Shown: positions 26,612 to 35,563, numbered from the stretch's first letter. The stretch: 64,000 nt of DNA from Exiguobacterium aestuarii (GCF_020171655.1 NZ_JAIVAC010000001.1:1674001-1738000), one strand, 5' to 3'. Notes: a model not told the origin generated them from the letters alone. Numbers and translations are program-made.

Positions 26612-27628
26612 ATGACCCAAACGATTCTCGTGACGGGTGGTGCCGGCTATATCGGTACCCATACCGTCCTGCAATTGCTTGAAGCTGGACATGACGTGAT
26701 TGTTCTTGACAATCTTTCAAACAGTAGTCGTGAGGCACTGAACCGGGTCGAGGCGATGGCAGGAAGAGAGACTACTTTCTATCTCGGTGACATCCTCGAC
26801 CGTGCGCTGCTCGAACAGATTTTCTTGACGCATACAATCGATGCCGTCATTCATTTTGCCGGCCTAAAAGCTGTCGGTGAATCAGTGTCACAGCCACTTC
26901 GCTACTACGAGAACAACGTCGTCGGCACGACTGTCCTGTTAGAAGTCATGCAAGCGTTCGATGTGAAGCGCATCGTTTTCAGTTCATCGGCAACCGTGTA
27001 CGGGATGCCGGAACGCACACCAATCGACGAGTCGTTCCCGCTCAGTGCGACGAACCCATACGGTCGCTCGAAGCTGATGATCGAGGAGATCTTACGTGAC
27101 GTAGCGGTCGCCGACTCAGAATGGAGCATCGCCCTCCTTCGTTACTTCAACCCAATCGGGGCCCATTCGTCTGGTCAAATCGGGGAAGACCCGTTCGACG
27201 TTCCGAACAACCTAATGCCATATATCACCCAAGTTGCGATCGGTAAGTTGAACGAACTGAGCGTCTTTGGTGACGACTATGACACGCCGGACGGAACGGG
27301 TGTGCGTGACTATATCCACGTCGTCGACCTCGCCGAAGGTCATTTGCAGGCACTCGACTATGTGATGGACCAAACGGGTGTCGAGGCGTTTAACCTCGGC
27401 ACAGGAACTGGTTATAGTGTTCTCGACCTCGTCCGAGCGTTTGAACAAGAGAGTGGAAAGTCCGTTCCTTATCGAGTGACGGAACGCCGCCCTGGTGACA
27501 TCGCCACGTGTTTCGCGGACCCGACGAAGTCGAAACAGATGCTCGGGTTTGAAGCAAAGCATGACATTCGTGACATGTGCCGCGATGCCTGGAACTGGCA
27601 GTCGAACAACCCGAACGGATATAACTAA
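26612..27628 (+). CDS. galE: UDP-glucose 4-epimerase
   Basis: A 338-residue GalE. The NAD motif is TGGAGYIGTHTV at the N-terminus. FAGLKAVGESV, the serine site FSSSATVYG and the catalytic tyrosine in NPYGRSKLMIEEIL are present, as is RYFNPIGAH. It interconverts UDP-glucose and UDP-galactose, linking the GalU product to galactose-containing polymer and to galactose entering through the GH42 locus. Good AAAGGAG ribosome site. It is read away from the polysaccharide operon and ends in a shared terminator. Confidence 0.94.
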   Translation: MTQTILVTGGAGYIGTHTVLQLLEAGHDVIVLDNLSNSSREALNRVEAMAGRETTFYLGDILDRALLEQIFLTHTIDAVIHFAGLKAVGESVSQPLRYYENNVVGTTVLLEVMQAFDVKRIVFSSSATVYGMPERTPIDESFPLSATNPYGRSKLMIEEILRDVAVADSEWSIALLRYFNPIGAHSSGQIGEDPFDVPNNLMPYITQVAIGKLNELSVFGDDYDTPDGTGVRDYIHVVDLAEGHLQALDYVMDQTGVEAFNLGTGTGYSVLDLVRAFEQESGKSVPYRVTERRPGDIATCFADPTKSKQMLGFEAKHDIRDMCRDAWNWQSNNPNGYN

Positions 27629-27677
27629 AAAATCAGCTGGCGTCAGAACGATTGTTCTTCCGTCAGCTGATTTTTTT
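27627..27677. terminator. bidirectional terminator after galE
   Basis: A-rich AATCAGCTGGCG (27631-27642) pairs with CGTCAGCTGATT (27661-27672), with A-tract and T-tract flanks. It works for galE and overlaps the last codons of the convergent small membrane-protein gene. Confidence 0.8.
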
Positions 27678-27981
27678 GATTGGTCTTTTCTTTTCGTGCC
27701 ATCAATCCAAAGTCGATGACCATGATGAACAAAGCAACAGCAATGAACTTCCATATATCGACCATCATGAATTTATCCCACACATATCCAACTGCGGTGA
27801 AACCGAGGAAAGCTGCATAAAAACTAATTCGCCACCACGTCCGATAAACGTTTGCACGCTCTCGGTCCAACAGATAAAAGGTGAGGTATGCACCTAAAGC
27901 TAAACATAAAATCGCAATCATCCAGTATGAAAATGATTGCATCGTCAACCGAAATATCATGAAAAAGAAAGATGAATCCAT
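27643..27981 (-). CDS. small membrane protein, function unknown
   Basis: A 112-residue protein with about three hydrophobic helices (SYWMIAILCLALGAYLTFYL; SFYAAFLGFTAVGYVW; DIWKFIAVALFIMVIDFGLM) and a charged, glutamine-rich cytoplasmic tail. It resembles small Bacilli inner-membrane proteins without known role; I cannot name a family. The ATG at 27981 follows AAAGGAGTGG and is preferred over a longer frame. Its end lies inside the shared terminator with galE. Confidence 0.7.
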   Translation of the reverse strand: MDSSFFFMIFRLTMQSFSYWMIAILCLALGAYLTFYLLDRERANVYRTWWRISFYAAFLGFTAVGYVWDKFMMVDIWKFIAVALFIMVIDFGLMARKEKTNQKNQLTEEQSF

Positions 27982-28106
27982 TGGAAATCCACTCCTTTGA
28001 TGACTGACTCGTGATGTATATAAAATTCCTACTCTTCCATTTTCCACCTATCCATCATATGAGTCAATACACCTATGAACGAAAATGCAATTATGATTCT
28101 AAAGAC

Positions 28107-29294
28107 CTATCCTTGTAACCATACATATCCGTACGGAGATAATGTGATTTTTCCGATTCGTTCACCCGTGAACAAGTTCGTCCCTTGAACATCCAATTCA
28201 ATCTCATTCTCACTCACGTTCGTATAGAGGCGCACCGTACGTCCTTCAACCTCACGCTCGACAGCGAACACGTGTGGATTGACGTCTAGAATATGTTGTG
28301 CGGCGTATGGTGACAATGCCGATTCTGTCCGCTTCACGTTCAGCTGCCCCATGATTCTTGAAAAACGATTGAGTATTGTCTCGTCTTTCTTCAGCGACTG
28401 AACGAGCTCCTCCTCATCTGTTGGACCGCTCACCCCGAAGAGTGTCCGATAGTCGACGGACGGGATCCCTTGAAGCGAAAATAGAATGCTATGTGCTGCG
28501 AGGAGCATCGCCTCATGGTTATCCAATAGATTCTTCTCGAACGGATCACGCTCGGCGCTCGACAAGAAGTGGAAGTATGTCTTCCCTTCAGGTGGTGCCG
28601 CGATTTTCCGTGCCCATTCCGTTAATCGTGTCGCTTTCCCTTGTGCGAGGGCGAGGGTCACATGACTCGCAAGATCAAAGTGACAGACAGCGTCCACGAC
28701 ATCCAGATATGATCCAGCCTCGTCAAGCGCGTCCTCGGCGAGAATGAGTTGACCGTTCGGCTTATAATGGTGTAACACGATGTGCCAGAGTCTAAGTATG
28801 TCCTTTACCTCTTCACGCGTCATCCCACGGAACGATTGCGCATGGACCCGGACCTTCGTCGCCCCATAAGCGAGACGCTCGATGAGTGCGTCCGTCTCGG
28901 CAAGCAGGTCGAATTGCTCCGCATTGTAGGCGACCGGGTCAAGTTCATACATCAGTTGGAAGTCGTCGCTCAACTCCCCTAAGTCCTCATACAATCGAAT
29001 CCGCGGGTCAACGGCCGTGTCCGTCTGACGTCCGATGTACGGGAAGAGTGAGACGAGATGCAAGTCGCTGATCGTACCTGCGATATGCTTGGCGAGGACG
29101 TCATGGAGTGCCCCCATGTCAGGCTTCCCTTCTGTTGTGACGAAACTCGCGTCGACGAGTAAGACGTTCGTTTTCTCGCTCGGAGTTTCATGGTCGTGCC
29201 AGGCGTGACTCTCCCACTTGTCAAATAGTCGATGCCACGTCTGTTCATTGCCACCCCATTTATTCAAAATCGGTTCGACTTGTTGCCAATCCAT
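28107..29294 (-). CDS. degenerate GH13-like protein (sucrose phosphorylase-related)
   Basis: A 395-residue soluble protein. The pattern SDLHLVSLFPYIGRQTD, VDPRIRLYEDLGELS, then FQLMYELDP follows the first half of the GH13 sucrose-phosphorylase barrel, and SLQGIPSVDYRTLFG matches its late part. The usual catalytic nucleophile motif (RLDA) appears as KVRVHAQSF, with no aspartate, and the protein is about 100 residues shorter than active enzymes. It may be a non-catalytic or altered member. Strong AAGGAGGG ribosome site. The family assignment is from recalled pattern only. Confidence 0.55.
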   Translation of the reverse strand: MDWQQVEPILNKWGGNEQTWHRLFDKWESHAWHDHETPSEKTNVLLVDASFVTTEGKPDMGALHDVLAKHIAGTISDLHLVSLFPYIGRQTDTAVDPRIRLYEDLGELSDDFQLMYELDPVAYNAEQFDLLAETDALIERLAYGATKVRVHAQSFRGMTREEVKDILRLWHIVLHHYKPNGQLILAEDALDEAGSYLDVVDAVCHFDLASHVTLALAQGKATRLTEWARKIAAPPEGKTYFHFLSSAERDPFEKNLLDNHEAMLLAAHSILFSLQGIPSVDYRTLFGVSGPTDEEELVQSLKKDETILNRFSRIMGQLNVKRTESALSPYAAQHILDVNPHVFAVEREVEGRTVRLYTNVSENEIELDVQGTNLFTGERIGKITLSPYGYVWLQG

Positions 29295-29350
29295 ACGATT
29301 CCCTCCTTCTGTTCTCTCTACCTTTTTTCACTTCTTGCCCATTTCAAAAC

Positions 29351-29377
29351 AAAAAAGCCGTCCAACATTGGACGACT
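29351..29377 (-). terminator. terminator after first LCP gene
   Basis: On the minus strand AGTCGTCCA pairs with TGGACGGCT and TTTTTTG follows. It begins at the LCP stop codon. Confidence 0.8.
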
Positions 29378-30300
29378 CACTCCATCAAACGCTTCAATTC
29401 GGTCTGAATCCCGTCGAGTGACTCTGCGTCAGGATTCCAGTAATAGATGCCGTCCGACTCCAGTCCGCCCCCACCTTCGATGCGAAGTGTGCTTGCGTTG
29501 CGGAACGCACCCATGTAGTCGGTCGAGAGTGTCACGAGCTCATTGAACTCGATGTTTGTCTTCGCCCGGTTGCCGACGACGTCGAGCAAATTCGTCACCT
29601 TGTCGAGTGAGAAGTCAGAACGCCCCTTCTCGATGATGGCTGCGACGACATCGCGCTGCCGTTCTTGGCGACCGAAGTCCCCGTTCGGGTCATCGTAACG
29701 CATCCGTGTGTAGGCGAGCGCCTTCTCTCCATTGAGCGTCACTTCGCCGACCGGGAACGTATAACTGTCCGAAGTAAAGGCAAATTTGTTCATAACGGTA
29801 ATGCCACCGAGCGCATCGACGACTTCCGTGAACGCCTCCATGTCCGCCTCGACGACGTAATCAATCGGGATATCTAAAAAGTTCTCGACCGTATCCATCG
29901 CCATCTCCGCTCCGCCGAACGCATAGGCGTGATTGATCTTATCGCGATACCCACGACCGACGATCTCCGTCTTCGTGTCACGCGGAATGCTGAGCATCGC
30001 CCCTTCGTTCGTATCCGGGTTCAGTGTCAGGACGATGATTGAATCGCTTCGTCCCTGTTCCGTTCCTCGTCGGTCGATTCCGAGTAAGAGCACAGACACC
30101 GAGCGCTTCTCTTCGATCGTCTCGACTTGCTTTCGTTCTGGACTGATCTGTAAGTTATCGTTCACCTTCGTCACCGTGTCATTGACCTCGTCGACCATCG
30201 ACCAGACGAATAGGCCACCTGCGACAAGCATGAGTGTCAGTACGCCCGCTGTGATGCCAAGGATCCATTTCCACTTTGATTTCTTCTGATGTTTCGCCAT
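29377..30300 (-). CDS. LytR-CpsA-Psr (LCP) cell-wall ligase I
   Basis: A 307-residue type II membrane protein. A transmembrane anchor (WILGITAGVLTLMLVAGGLFVW, about residues 12-33) is followed by the extracellular LCP domain: SVLLLGIDRRGTEQGRSDSI, MLSIPRDTKTEIVG, INHAYAFGGAEMAMDTVE and the arginine-rich YTRMRYDDPNGDFGRQERQR. LCP proteins attach teichoic acids or capsular polymers to peptidoglycan. It is about the same length as, and closely similar to, the paralogue at 31323, with a YihY gene between. It may link the polymer made by the nearby cluster. Confidence 0.92.
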   Translation of the reverse strand: MAKHQKKSKWKWILGITAGVLTLMLVAGGLFVWSMVDEVNDTVTKVNDNLQISPERKQVETIEEKRSVSVLLLGIDRRGTEQGRSDSIIVLTLNPDTNEGAMLSIPRDTKTEIVGRGYRDKINHAYAFGGAEMAMDTVENFLDIPIDYVVEADMEAFTEVVDALGGITVMNKFAFTSDSYTFPVGEVTLNGEKALAYTRMRYDDPNGDFGRQERQRDVVAAIIEKGRSDFSLDKVTNLLDVVGNRAKTNIEFNELVTLSTDYMGAFRNASTLRIEGGGGLESDGIYYWNPDAESLDGIQTELKRLME

Positions 30301-30404
30301 ATCGGGCCACCTTCTTCCGTAAATTCAGTTTGTATATCTTTTCCCAGACTCCACATTGGATTATAGCATGTCTCCAAAAAATGCTAATCATTTCTTTCCA
30401 GTTA

Positions 30405-31250
30405 TCACGGAAAATGTGTCTTCGTCGGTGTCCGGTGCATATGATACGGCCAGGCGGCATTGATTTCTGCCCCAATGAGCATCGTCGCCGCCGTCAAATA
30501 GAGCCAGATTTGAAGTAAGATGACGACGCCGATCGTGCCGTACGTGTCCCCAAGAATCGAGAATCGCTCGACATAAACGCTATAACCCGTCGAGATGAGT
30601 TGCCACGAGATAACGGCAAAAATGGCGCCCGGTAGCGTCTCAAAAAAGCGCACGTGTTGCTGCGGGGCAATCATATAAAAGAACGAGAACGCAAAAATCA
30701 AGATGATTGTCGAGACCGTATAGCGCGTTAGCGTCGAGAGACGATCGAACTCCTCGACCTGAGGATAGAGCGCATACAACAAGTCGATAAATTCTTGTCC
30801 AAACACATGAAAGACGACGAGGATGACGGCTCCGATGCTACCAGCAAGGATTGTCATCAAACCGATCAGACGGCGCCACACATAGCCGCGCGCCTCCGTC
30901 TCCCCGTAAGCGAAGACGGTCAACTTGACGAGGCGGGCTGTCCCGTTCGAGGCCGACCAGAAGGCGATGATGGCACTGACCGACACGAGCCCGCTATTCA
31001 AGTTGCCACTGACGTCGTAGACGATTGACAATAGCTCTCGCACGCTCGATCCCGGAACGAGCGTCTCGATCTGCTCGATCAACAGCGCCTCATCAATCTT
31101 GAACCATGCCATGACAGCGAACAAGACGAAGAACATCGGGAAGATGGCGAGAAACCAAAAGAAGGCGAGCGTGGCGCTATAGTCGTTAATATGATGGTCC
31201 TTGAAGCGATGTCTCACATCGATGGCAAGTCGGGTCAGTCGATCGAGCAC
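30405..31250 (-). CDS. YihY/BrkB family inner-membrane protein
   Basis: A 281-residue polytopic membrane protein with about six hydrophobic helices. NDYSATLAFFWFLAIFPMFFVLFAV and VILLQIWLYLTAATMLIGAEINA are family signatures of YihY/YfkH (once called RNase BN, a name now dropped). Function is not settled. The start is taken as GTG 31250, 8 nt after AAGGAG; a GTG three codons earlier would sit inside the ribosome site. It lies between two LCP genes read the same way, suggesting an envelope role. Confidence 0.85.
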   Translation of the reverse strand: MLDRLTRLAIDVRHRFKDHHINDYSATLAFFWFLAIFPMFFVLFAVMAWFKIDEALLIEQIETLVPGSSVRELLSIVYDVSGNLNSGLVSVSAIIAFWSASNGTARLVKLTVFAYGETEARGYVWRRLIGLMTILAGSIGAVILVVFHVFGQEFIDLLYALYPQVEEFDRLSTLTRYTVSTIILIFAFSFFYMIAPQQHVRFFETLPGAIFAVISWQLISTGYSVYVERFSILGDTYGTIGVVILLQIWLYLTAATMLIGAEINAAWPYHMHRTPTKTHFP

Positions 31251-31290
31251 GGCCGTCACTCCTTTTTCTTTTCATTATGCCACAAAGGAA

Positions 31291-31318
31291 AGCACCCGAT
31301 TCATCCGAATCGAGTGCT
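31291..31318 (-). terminator. hairpin after second LCP gene
   Basis: On the minus strand AGCACTCGATTC pairs with GAATCGGGTGCT, with a 4-nt loop. The T-tract is interrupted (TTTCCTTT), so termination may be partial. Confidence 0.6.
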
Positions 31319-31322
31319 GCTG

Positions 31323-32279
31323 TCATTGTTCCATCAATTGTCCGAGGTACGACTTCACTTCGTCGAGTGATGCCTCGTCTGGGTTCCAGTAGTAGATGCC
31401 GTCGCCCTCTTTGCCGCCGCTTCCTTCGAGACGAAGAACGCTTTGGTTTTTGAACGCCGTCATGTAGTCGCTCGAGAGCGTCCGAATGTCTTTGAACGTC
31501 ACGTTCGTCTTGGCATTGTTGCCAAGGACGTCGAGCATATTGTTGAATCGAGAAATCGAGAAGCTGTCTGTCCCTTTGTCGACGAGCGCCGTGATGACGT
31601 CGCGTTGACGCTCCTGACGACCGAAGTCACCGTTCGGGTCATCGTAGCGCATCCGTGTATAGGCAAGCGCTTCTGCCCCATCCAGGTTGACCGTTCCCGG
31701 TTCGAACGAATACTCACCCGACGTGAAGGCGAACTTGTTCGTCACTTCGACGCCGCCGAATAAGTTGACCGCGTCCTGGAAACCTTTCATGTCGACTTCC
31801 GCGACATAATCGATCGGGATGCCGAGGAAGTTCTCGACCGTATCCATCGCCATTTCAGCACCGCCGAATGCGTAGGCGTGGTTGATCTTGTCCATCGTCC
31901 CTTTGCCGACGATTTCCGTCTTCGTATCACGCGGGATGCTGAGCATCGCGCTCTCATCCGAATTCGGATTGAGTGTCATGACGATGATCGAGTCACTGCG
32001 TCCTTGTTCGTCCGCACGACGGTCAACGCCGAGTAATAACACCGAGACCGGCTTCTTATCTGAAATCGTTTGTTGATTCATCCGATCCGGGCTGAGCCCA
32101 GCCGATTCATTCAAACGGTCGACCGTTGTATCGACTTGATTATATAAATAATAGGCCATCCCAGCTCCGATGAGCAGGAACACTCCGATGACAGCACCTG
32201 CGATGATGGCGATGCGTTTCGCGGGCGACACTTTACGACGACGTTTTTTGACTCTCTTCTTTGGCTTTTGCTCTTCCAT
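31323..32279 (-). CDS. LytR-CpsA-Psr (LCP) cell-wall ligase II
   Basis: A 318-residue LCP protein with a strongly basic cytoplasmic start (KPKKRVKKRRRKVSPAKR), one transmembrane helix (about residues 23-45) and the LCP domain. The same landmarks as the paralogue appear: SVLLLGVDRRADEQGRSDSI, SIPRDTKTEIVG, NHAYAFGGAEMAMDTVENFL and YTRMRYDDPNGDFGRQERQR. The ATG at 32279 has AAAGGTG upstream; an ATG 24 nt earlier is less well placed. The two LCP genes are evidently a local duplication with a YihY gene inserted or retained between them. Confidence 0.92.
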   Translation of the reverse strand: MEEQKPKKRVKKRRRKVSPAKRIAIIAGAVIGVFLLIGAGMAYYLYNQVDTTVDRLNESAGLSPDRMNQQTISDKKPVSVLLLGVDRRADEQGRSDSIIVMTLNPNSDESAMLSIPRDTKTEIVGKGTMDKINHAYAFGGAEMAMDTVENFLGIPIDYVAEVDMKGFQDAVNLFGGVEVTNKFAFTSGEYSFEPGTVNLDGAEALAYTRMRYDDPNGDFGRQERQRDVITALVDKGTDSFSISRFNNMLDVLGNNAKTNVTFKDIRTLSSDYMTAFKNQSVLRLEGSGGKEGDGIYYWNPDEASLDEVKSYLGQLMEQ

Positions 32280-32710
32280 GACATAGCACCTTTCTATCCC
32301 CAATTGACCGTAATTGACACAGGTTTTATTTTATCACGCTGAATCGACAGTTTTTTCCGCATTTTTATAAAAGAGGTGAATACTTGTCACTGTTTGTCGA
32401 TTGCTCACATCGCTACTATCGACAAGGTTTTTTGAAAGTTTAGCAAGTTTTGGTCTATCATAACACACTCTATTTTGAAGGCTTGTTTCGTTTCATACGA
32501 CGGTACTAAGCCATTTGTCGCGTTTTCAACAAATTCTCTACTTTTTTGTGCTAATAGTGAAAGAATTTTGACAGTTTTTTGATTTTCATAGGTCTATTTC
32601 CTTAATTTAAGAAAACAGAATGGTTCGTTCGTCTTATTTTTTGTAAAATATGTATGGATTATAAACATATTTGGAAGAGTAGTGCATTTCATACATAAGG
32701 GGATGGATCG
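32280..32710. other. 431-nt AT-rich intergenic region
   Basis: No gene is visible. The inverted repeat TTGTCGAT (32398-32405) / ATCGACAA (about 32418-32425), followed by GG and TTTTTT, resembles a rightward terminator with no gene before it, so it may be part of a leader or a small RNA. T-rich runs continue up to the small gene at 32711. No convincing promoter was found. Confidence 0.4.
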
Positions 32711-32923
32711 ATGCAATTCATCGTGACGTGTTTTTTAGAACAAGAACAAACTTGTGAGTTTATCGTATATGGCAGTTCTGAATATGATGCATTTCAAACA
32801 TTTGAACGAACGCTTCACTCTCTAAATCCGTTGTCTGGACAAATCACATTATCAGACGGCAAATCCATCCCGGTGACACGCATCCTCGCTTATCGCGTCG
32901 ACCCGATCAAGCCGCTCTTTTGA
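32711..32923 (+). CDS. small hypothetical protein
   Basis: A 70-residue protein of unknown function with a good AAGGGGATGG ribosome site. It is neutral and looks like a small beta-rich domain (FIVTCFLEQEQTCEFIVYGSSEYDAFQTF, then a region around GQITLSDGKSIPVTRILAY). No signal peptide or membrane helix. It is upstream of the first 6-phosphogluconate dehydrogenase paralogue, with about 60 nt between. I do not recognise a family. Confidence 0.6.
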   Translation: MQFIVTCFLEQEQTCEFIVYGSSEYDAFQTFERTLHSLNPLSGQITLSDGKSIPVTRILAYRVDPIKPLF

Positions 32924-32983
32924 ACCTCAACTGTTTCGGGTAACCCTATTAGGAGAACAAATCTGATGAATGGGGTGGAACGA

Positions 32984-33865
32984 ATGGAAATCGGAATGAT
33001 TGGGCTCGGGAAGATGGGGCTGAACTTAGCATTGAATTTGACGGACAATGGGCATCGCGTCTTTGGCTATGATCCGGGGAACGTCTCGACGAGTCAGTTC
33101 GAAACGAAACAGTCATTGGAAGAAGTCGTCGATGCACTGAAATCGCCACGTGTCGTCTGGGTGATGGTACCGGCAGGAGACGTGACCGAGCATGTGTTGA
33201 ACGATTTATATGAAGCTCTCTCCCCTGGGGACATCGTCATCGACGGGGGTAACTCGAATTATAAAGAGTCGATGCGGCGCGCCGAGCACTTTAAAGAAAA
33301 GCTCATCTACTTTTTTGACGTCGGGACGAGTGGCGGCATGGACGGGGCGCGGAATGGGGCCTGTACGATGATTGGTGGAGATTTGGAGGCGTTCGGGAAA
33401 ATCGAGCAGCTGTTCCAAGACGTTTCGACTGACAACGGTTATCTGTACGCCGGACCTAGTGGAAGTGGTCATTTCCTGAAGATGGTCCATAACGGGATTG
33501 AGTACGGGATGATGCAGGCGATCGCCGAAGGATTTGAAGTGCTCGAGAAGAGCCCGTTCGACTATGAGTATGAGGACGTCGCCCGTGTCTGGAATCATGG
33601 CTCTGTCATCCGTTCATGGCTCATGGAGCTGACGGAGAGTGCCTTCTCCAAAGATGCGAAACTCGATGACATCCGTGGCGTTATGCATGCGTCAGGTGAA
33701 GGCAAGTGGACGGTCGAGACGGCGCTCGAATACGATGTACCGACACCAGTCATCGCCCTCTCGCTCATGATGCGGCAACGCTCGCTTCAAGACGACACGT
33801 TCTCTGGTAAAGTCGTCGCCGCGCTCCGGAATGAGTTCGGGGGACATGCGGTGGAGAAAAAATGA
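32984..33865 (+). CDS. 6-phosphogluconate dehydrogenase, short type, paralogue 1
   Basis: A 293-residue decarboxylating 6-phosphogluconate dehydrogenase of the short (YqeC/Gnd-II) class. IGMIGLGKMGLNLALNL is the NAD(P) site. VIDGGNSNYKESMRRAEHF, GTSGGMDGARNGACTMIGG and KMVHNGIEYGMMQAIAEGF carry the substrate site. It oxidises 6-phosphogluconate to ribulose-5-phosphate and CO2. ATG 32984 after GGGGTGG matches the start of its paralogue at 43019; an ATG 18 nt earlier has AGGAG upstream and is also possible. It is not beside other gluconate genes, so it may serve the pentose pathway generally. Confidence 0.9.
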   Translation: MEIGMIGLGKMGLNLALNLTDNGHRVFGYDPGNVSTSQFETKQSLEEVVDALKSPRVVWVMVPAGDVTEHVLNDLYEALSPGDIVIDGGNSNYKESMRRAEHFKEKLIYFFDVGTSGGMDGARNGACTMIGGDLEAFGKIEQLFQDVSTDNGYLYAGPSGSGHFLKMVHNGIEYGMMQAIAEGFEVLEKSPFDYEYEDVARVWNHGSVIRSWLMELTESAFSKDAKLDDIRGVMHASGEGKWTVETALEYDVPTPVIALSLMMRQRSLQDDTFSGKVVAALRNEFGGHAVEKK

Positions 33866-33896
33866 TGAAAGACATCTTTAGAAAAGAGGAATTATC

Positions 33897-34406
33897 ATGA
33901 CACCGTCGTGGAATGCGAACTATCATGTTAAAACGACAATCGACGATGCAAAAAAATACCGTTACTTGTTTGAGTGTAACTGGAGCCCAGGTGGACATTT
34001 TGTCACATTCATTTTGTTGCATCCGGAAACGTGTGAAGTCACACAGACCAATCCAACTCTACGCCGTTGCATACACTATGCAAAGCTTTGGGGATTTGAT
34101 GGATTGAAAGTGGTTCATCTATATGCTTTGGTTACTACCGACGTAGAGTCACTCGGGACGACACGTGATTCAATCGGTCCAGAAAATAATCAATTTATTC
34201 TTTACGCAACAGACCACTCCTCTGCTGTCATCTTAGCTTGGGGAGATACTCTTACTACACCTTTAGCACAGTCACGGATGCGGGACGTCTATCAACTCGT
34301 CCGCCATCAGTCTCCTCATTGCCTCAAAGTCACCTCAACCGGAAACTATCCGCGACATCCTTTGTATCTATCGAAAAGTTTGATTCCTGTGCCGTACCAG
34401 CTATGA
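33897..34406 (+). CDS. DUF1643 domain protein
   Basis: A 169-residue soluble protein. YRYLFECNWSPGGHFVTFILLHPETCE, the segment NPTLRRCIHYAKLWGFDGLKVV, and SIGPENNQFI followed by VILAWGD match the DUF1643 pattern. Members are widespread, often near mobile or defence genes, with no known activity. It lies 31 nt after the dehydrogenase gene with its own AGAGGA ribosome site, and a strong terminator follows. Confidence 0.8.
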   Translation: MTPSWNANYHVKTTIDDAKKYRYLFECNWSPGGHFVTFILLHPETCEVTQTNPTLRRCIHYAKLWGFDGLKVVHLYALVTTDVESLGTTRDSIGPENNQFILYATDHSSAVILAWGDTLTTPLAQSRMRDVYQLVRHQSPHCLKVTSTGNYPRHPLYLSKSLIPVPYQL

Positions 34407-34408
34407 CA

Positions 34409-34448
34409 AACCTCTGCTCGGTCAAAATGATATGACCGGGCAGAGGTT
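34409..34448. terminator. strong hairpin terminator after DUF1643 gene
   Basis: AACCTCTGCTCGGTCA (34409-34424) pairs with TGACCGGGCAGAGGTT (34433-34448), a 16-bp stem with one G-U pair. The T-tract is weak on both strands. It separates convergent genes. Confidence 0.75.
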
Positions 34449-34455
34449 CATTTGT

Positions 34456-35439
34456 TCATAAGCGTATTGTCGGCAACTCATCGTTGTAGTCAAAAATAAA
34501 CTGAACTCGTCCATACCAAATGACCAACAAGCCTTTATGTCCACCAACAGTAATTGGGATCACTTCATCCTTTTTCGCTTGTTTGTATTTTGCATACAAC
34601 TTTCTCAGCTGCTCTGTCTCTTTTGTACCCTCTCCGAAAAAAGAAGCAAGGGCTACACGAGCAATCTCGTCCCCGGTCTGCTGACCAGACGGATAGCGAT
34701 TGTATCGAAATTCAATCAACATCAAAGATACAATCGAACGTTCTCCAGACTCTACAATCGCATAAAGATAATCATCGATTGGACGATTTGTTCGAAATAG
34801 TTGTGCGTTCGCAAAATCGATGCCTGCTGACCGCTCAATCTTGAAAAGAGGACGCTGTTGTGTCGAACTCACATAGTTACCCAAATAGTCGATGGCTTCT
34901 TTTTTTGGAAGAAATGATGTTTTCGACGGCTGCGGTAGTACTTTCTTTTTTAAATCTGACTGATTCATCCATCCTACCTTGTTTCCATATCTAACTTTCA
35001 CATACTGACCGAGTTGTTCAGTGACAATGACGTTTATGTTTTTATTCAACGTCGCAATCACTTTTTTACTATGACCGACACCGTTAAACACCGAACTCTT
35101 TTGAAGTGTCACATGAGGTACATCTTTTATTTTTTTAGAAGATTCTACTTTTCGAACAATCGATTCTGTGTGAACATAACCCACTTTTTTGGAATAGACC
35201 ACCTTTAGCCAACTCCCCGACTTCGCTACATATGTGACTGTTTTTTGCTTCGGGATCAACACGACTTGCTTTCCTTTATAGGAGGGGGTCGTTCGTAGAT
35301 AAACAGTAGCTTTTGTTTGATAGGTCGTTAACGTAGTGATAGCGGCCCCTGTTTCATGACTTGGTGTAAGTAGCGTTAACACGAGTAATAGACTAATTAA
35401 ACTTTTCATCACTCGCTTTAGATTCAATCTACTTTGCAT
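34456..35439 (-). CDS. secreted protein with two SH3b domains
   Basis: A 327-residue exported protein. The signal peptide has a basic start, the hydrophobic core SLISLLLVLTLLTPS and a probable cut after GAA or nearby. Two SH3b repeats follow (about residues 38-95, with VYLRTTPSYKGKQVVLIPK and KVGYVHTESIV; about 105-170, with SSVFNGVGHSKKVIATLN and KVGWMNQSDL). The C-terminal 150 residues are of unknown fold. SH3b domains bind peptidoglycan in secreted Bacilli proteins, so it probably acts at the wall. Start ATG with GAGAGG upstream. Confidence 0.8.
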   Translation of the reverse strand: MQSRLNLKRVMKSLISLLLVLTLLTPSHETGAAITTLTTYQTKATVYLRTTPSYKGKQVVLIPKQKTVTYVAKSGSWLKVVYSKKVGYVHTESIVRKVESSKKIKDVPHVTLQKSSVFNGVGHSKKVIATLNKNINVIVTEQLGQYVKVRYGNKVGWMNQSDLKKKVLPQPSKTSFLPKKEAIDYLGNYVSSTQQRPLFKIERSAGIDFANAQLFRTNRPIDDYLYAIVESGERSIVSLMLIEFRYNRYPSGQQTGDEIARVALASFFGEGTKETEQLRKLYAKYKQAKKDEVIPITVGGHKGLLVIWYGRVQFIFDYNDELPTIRL

Positions 35440-35563
35440 TCCATCATTCCTCTCAAAATATTATTGTTGTTACTTTTCTCTCCATTATAAATTCTATTAT
35501 TGTTCATGAACTCCATTTTTAACCAATAGGAAAATGAGATTTTAAATTTTTCTGGACTGTCAC

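Noticed and set aside
30405-31250. Calling the YihY protein ribonuclease BN
   Set aside because: That name is a historical mistake; the sequence is a polytopic membrane protein without nuclease motifs.
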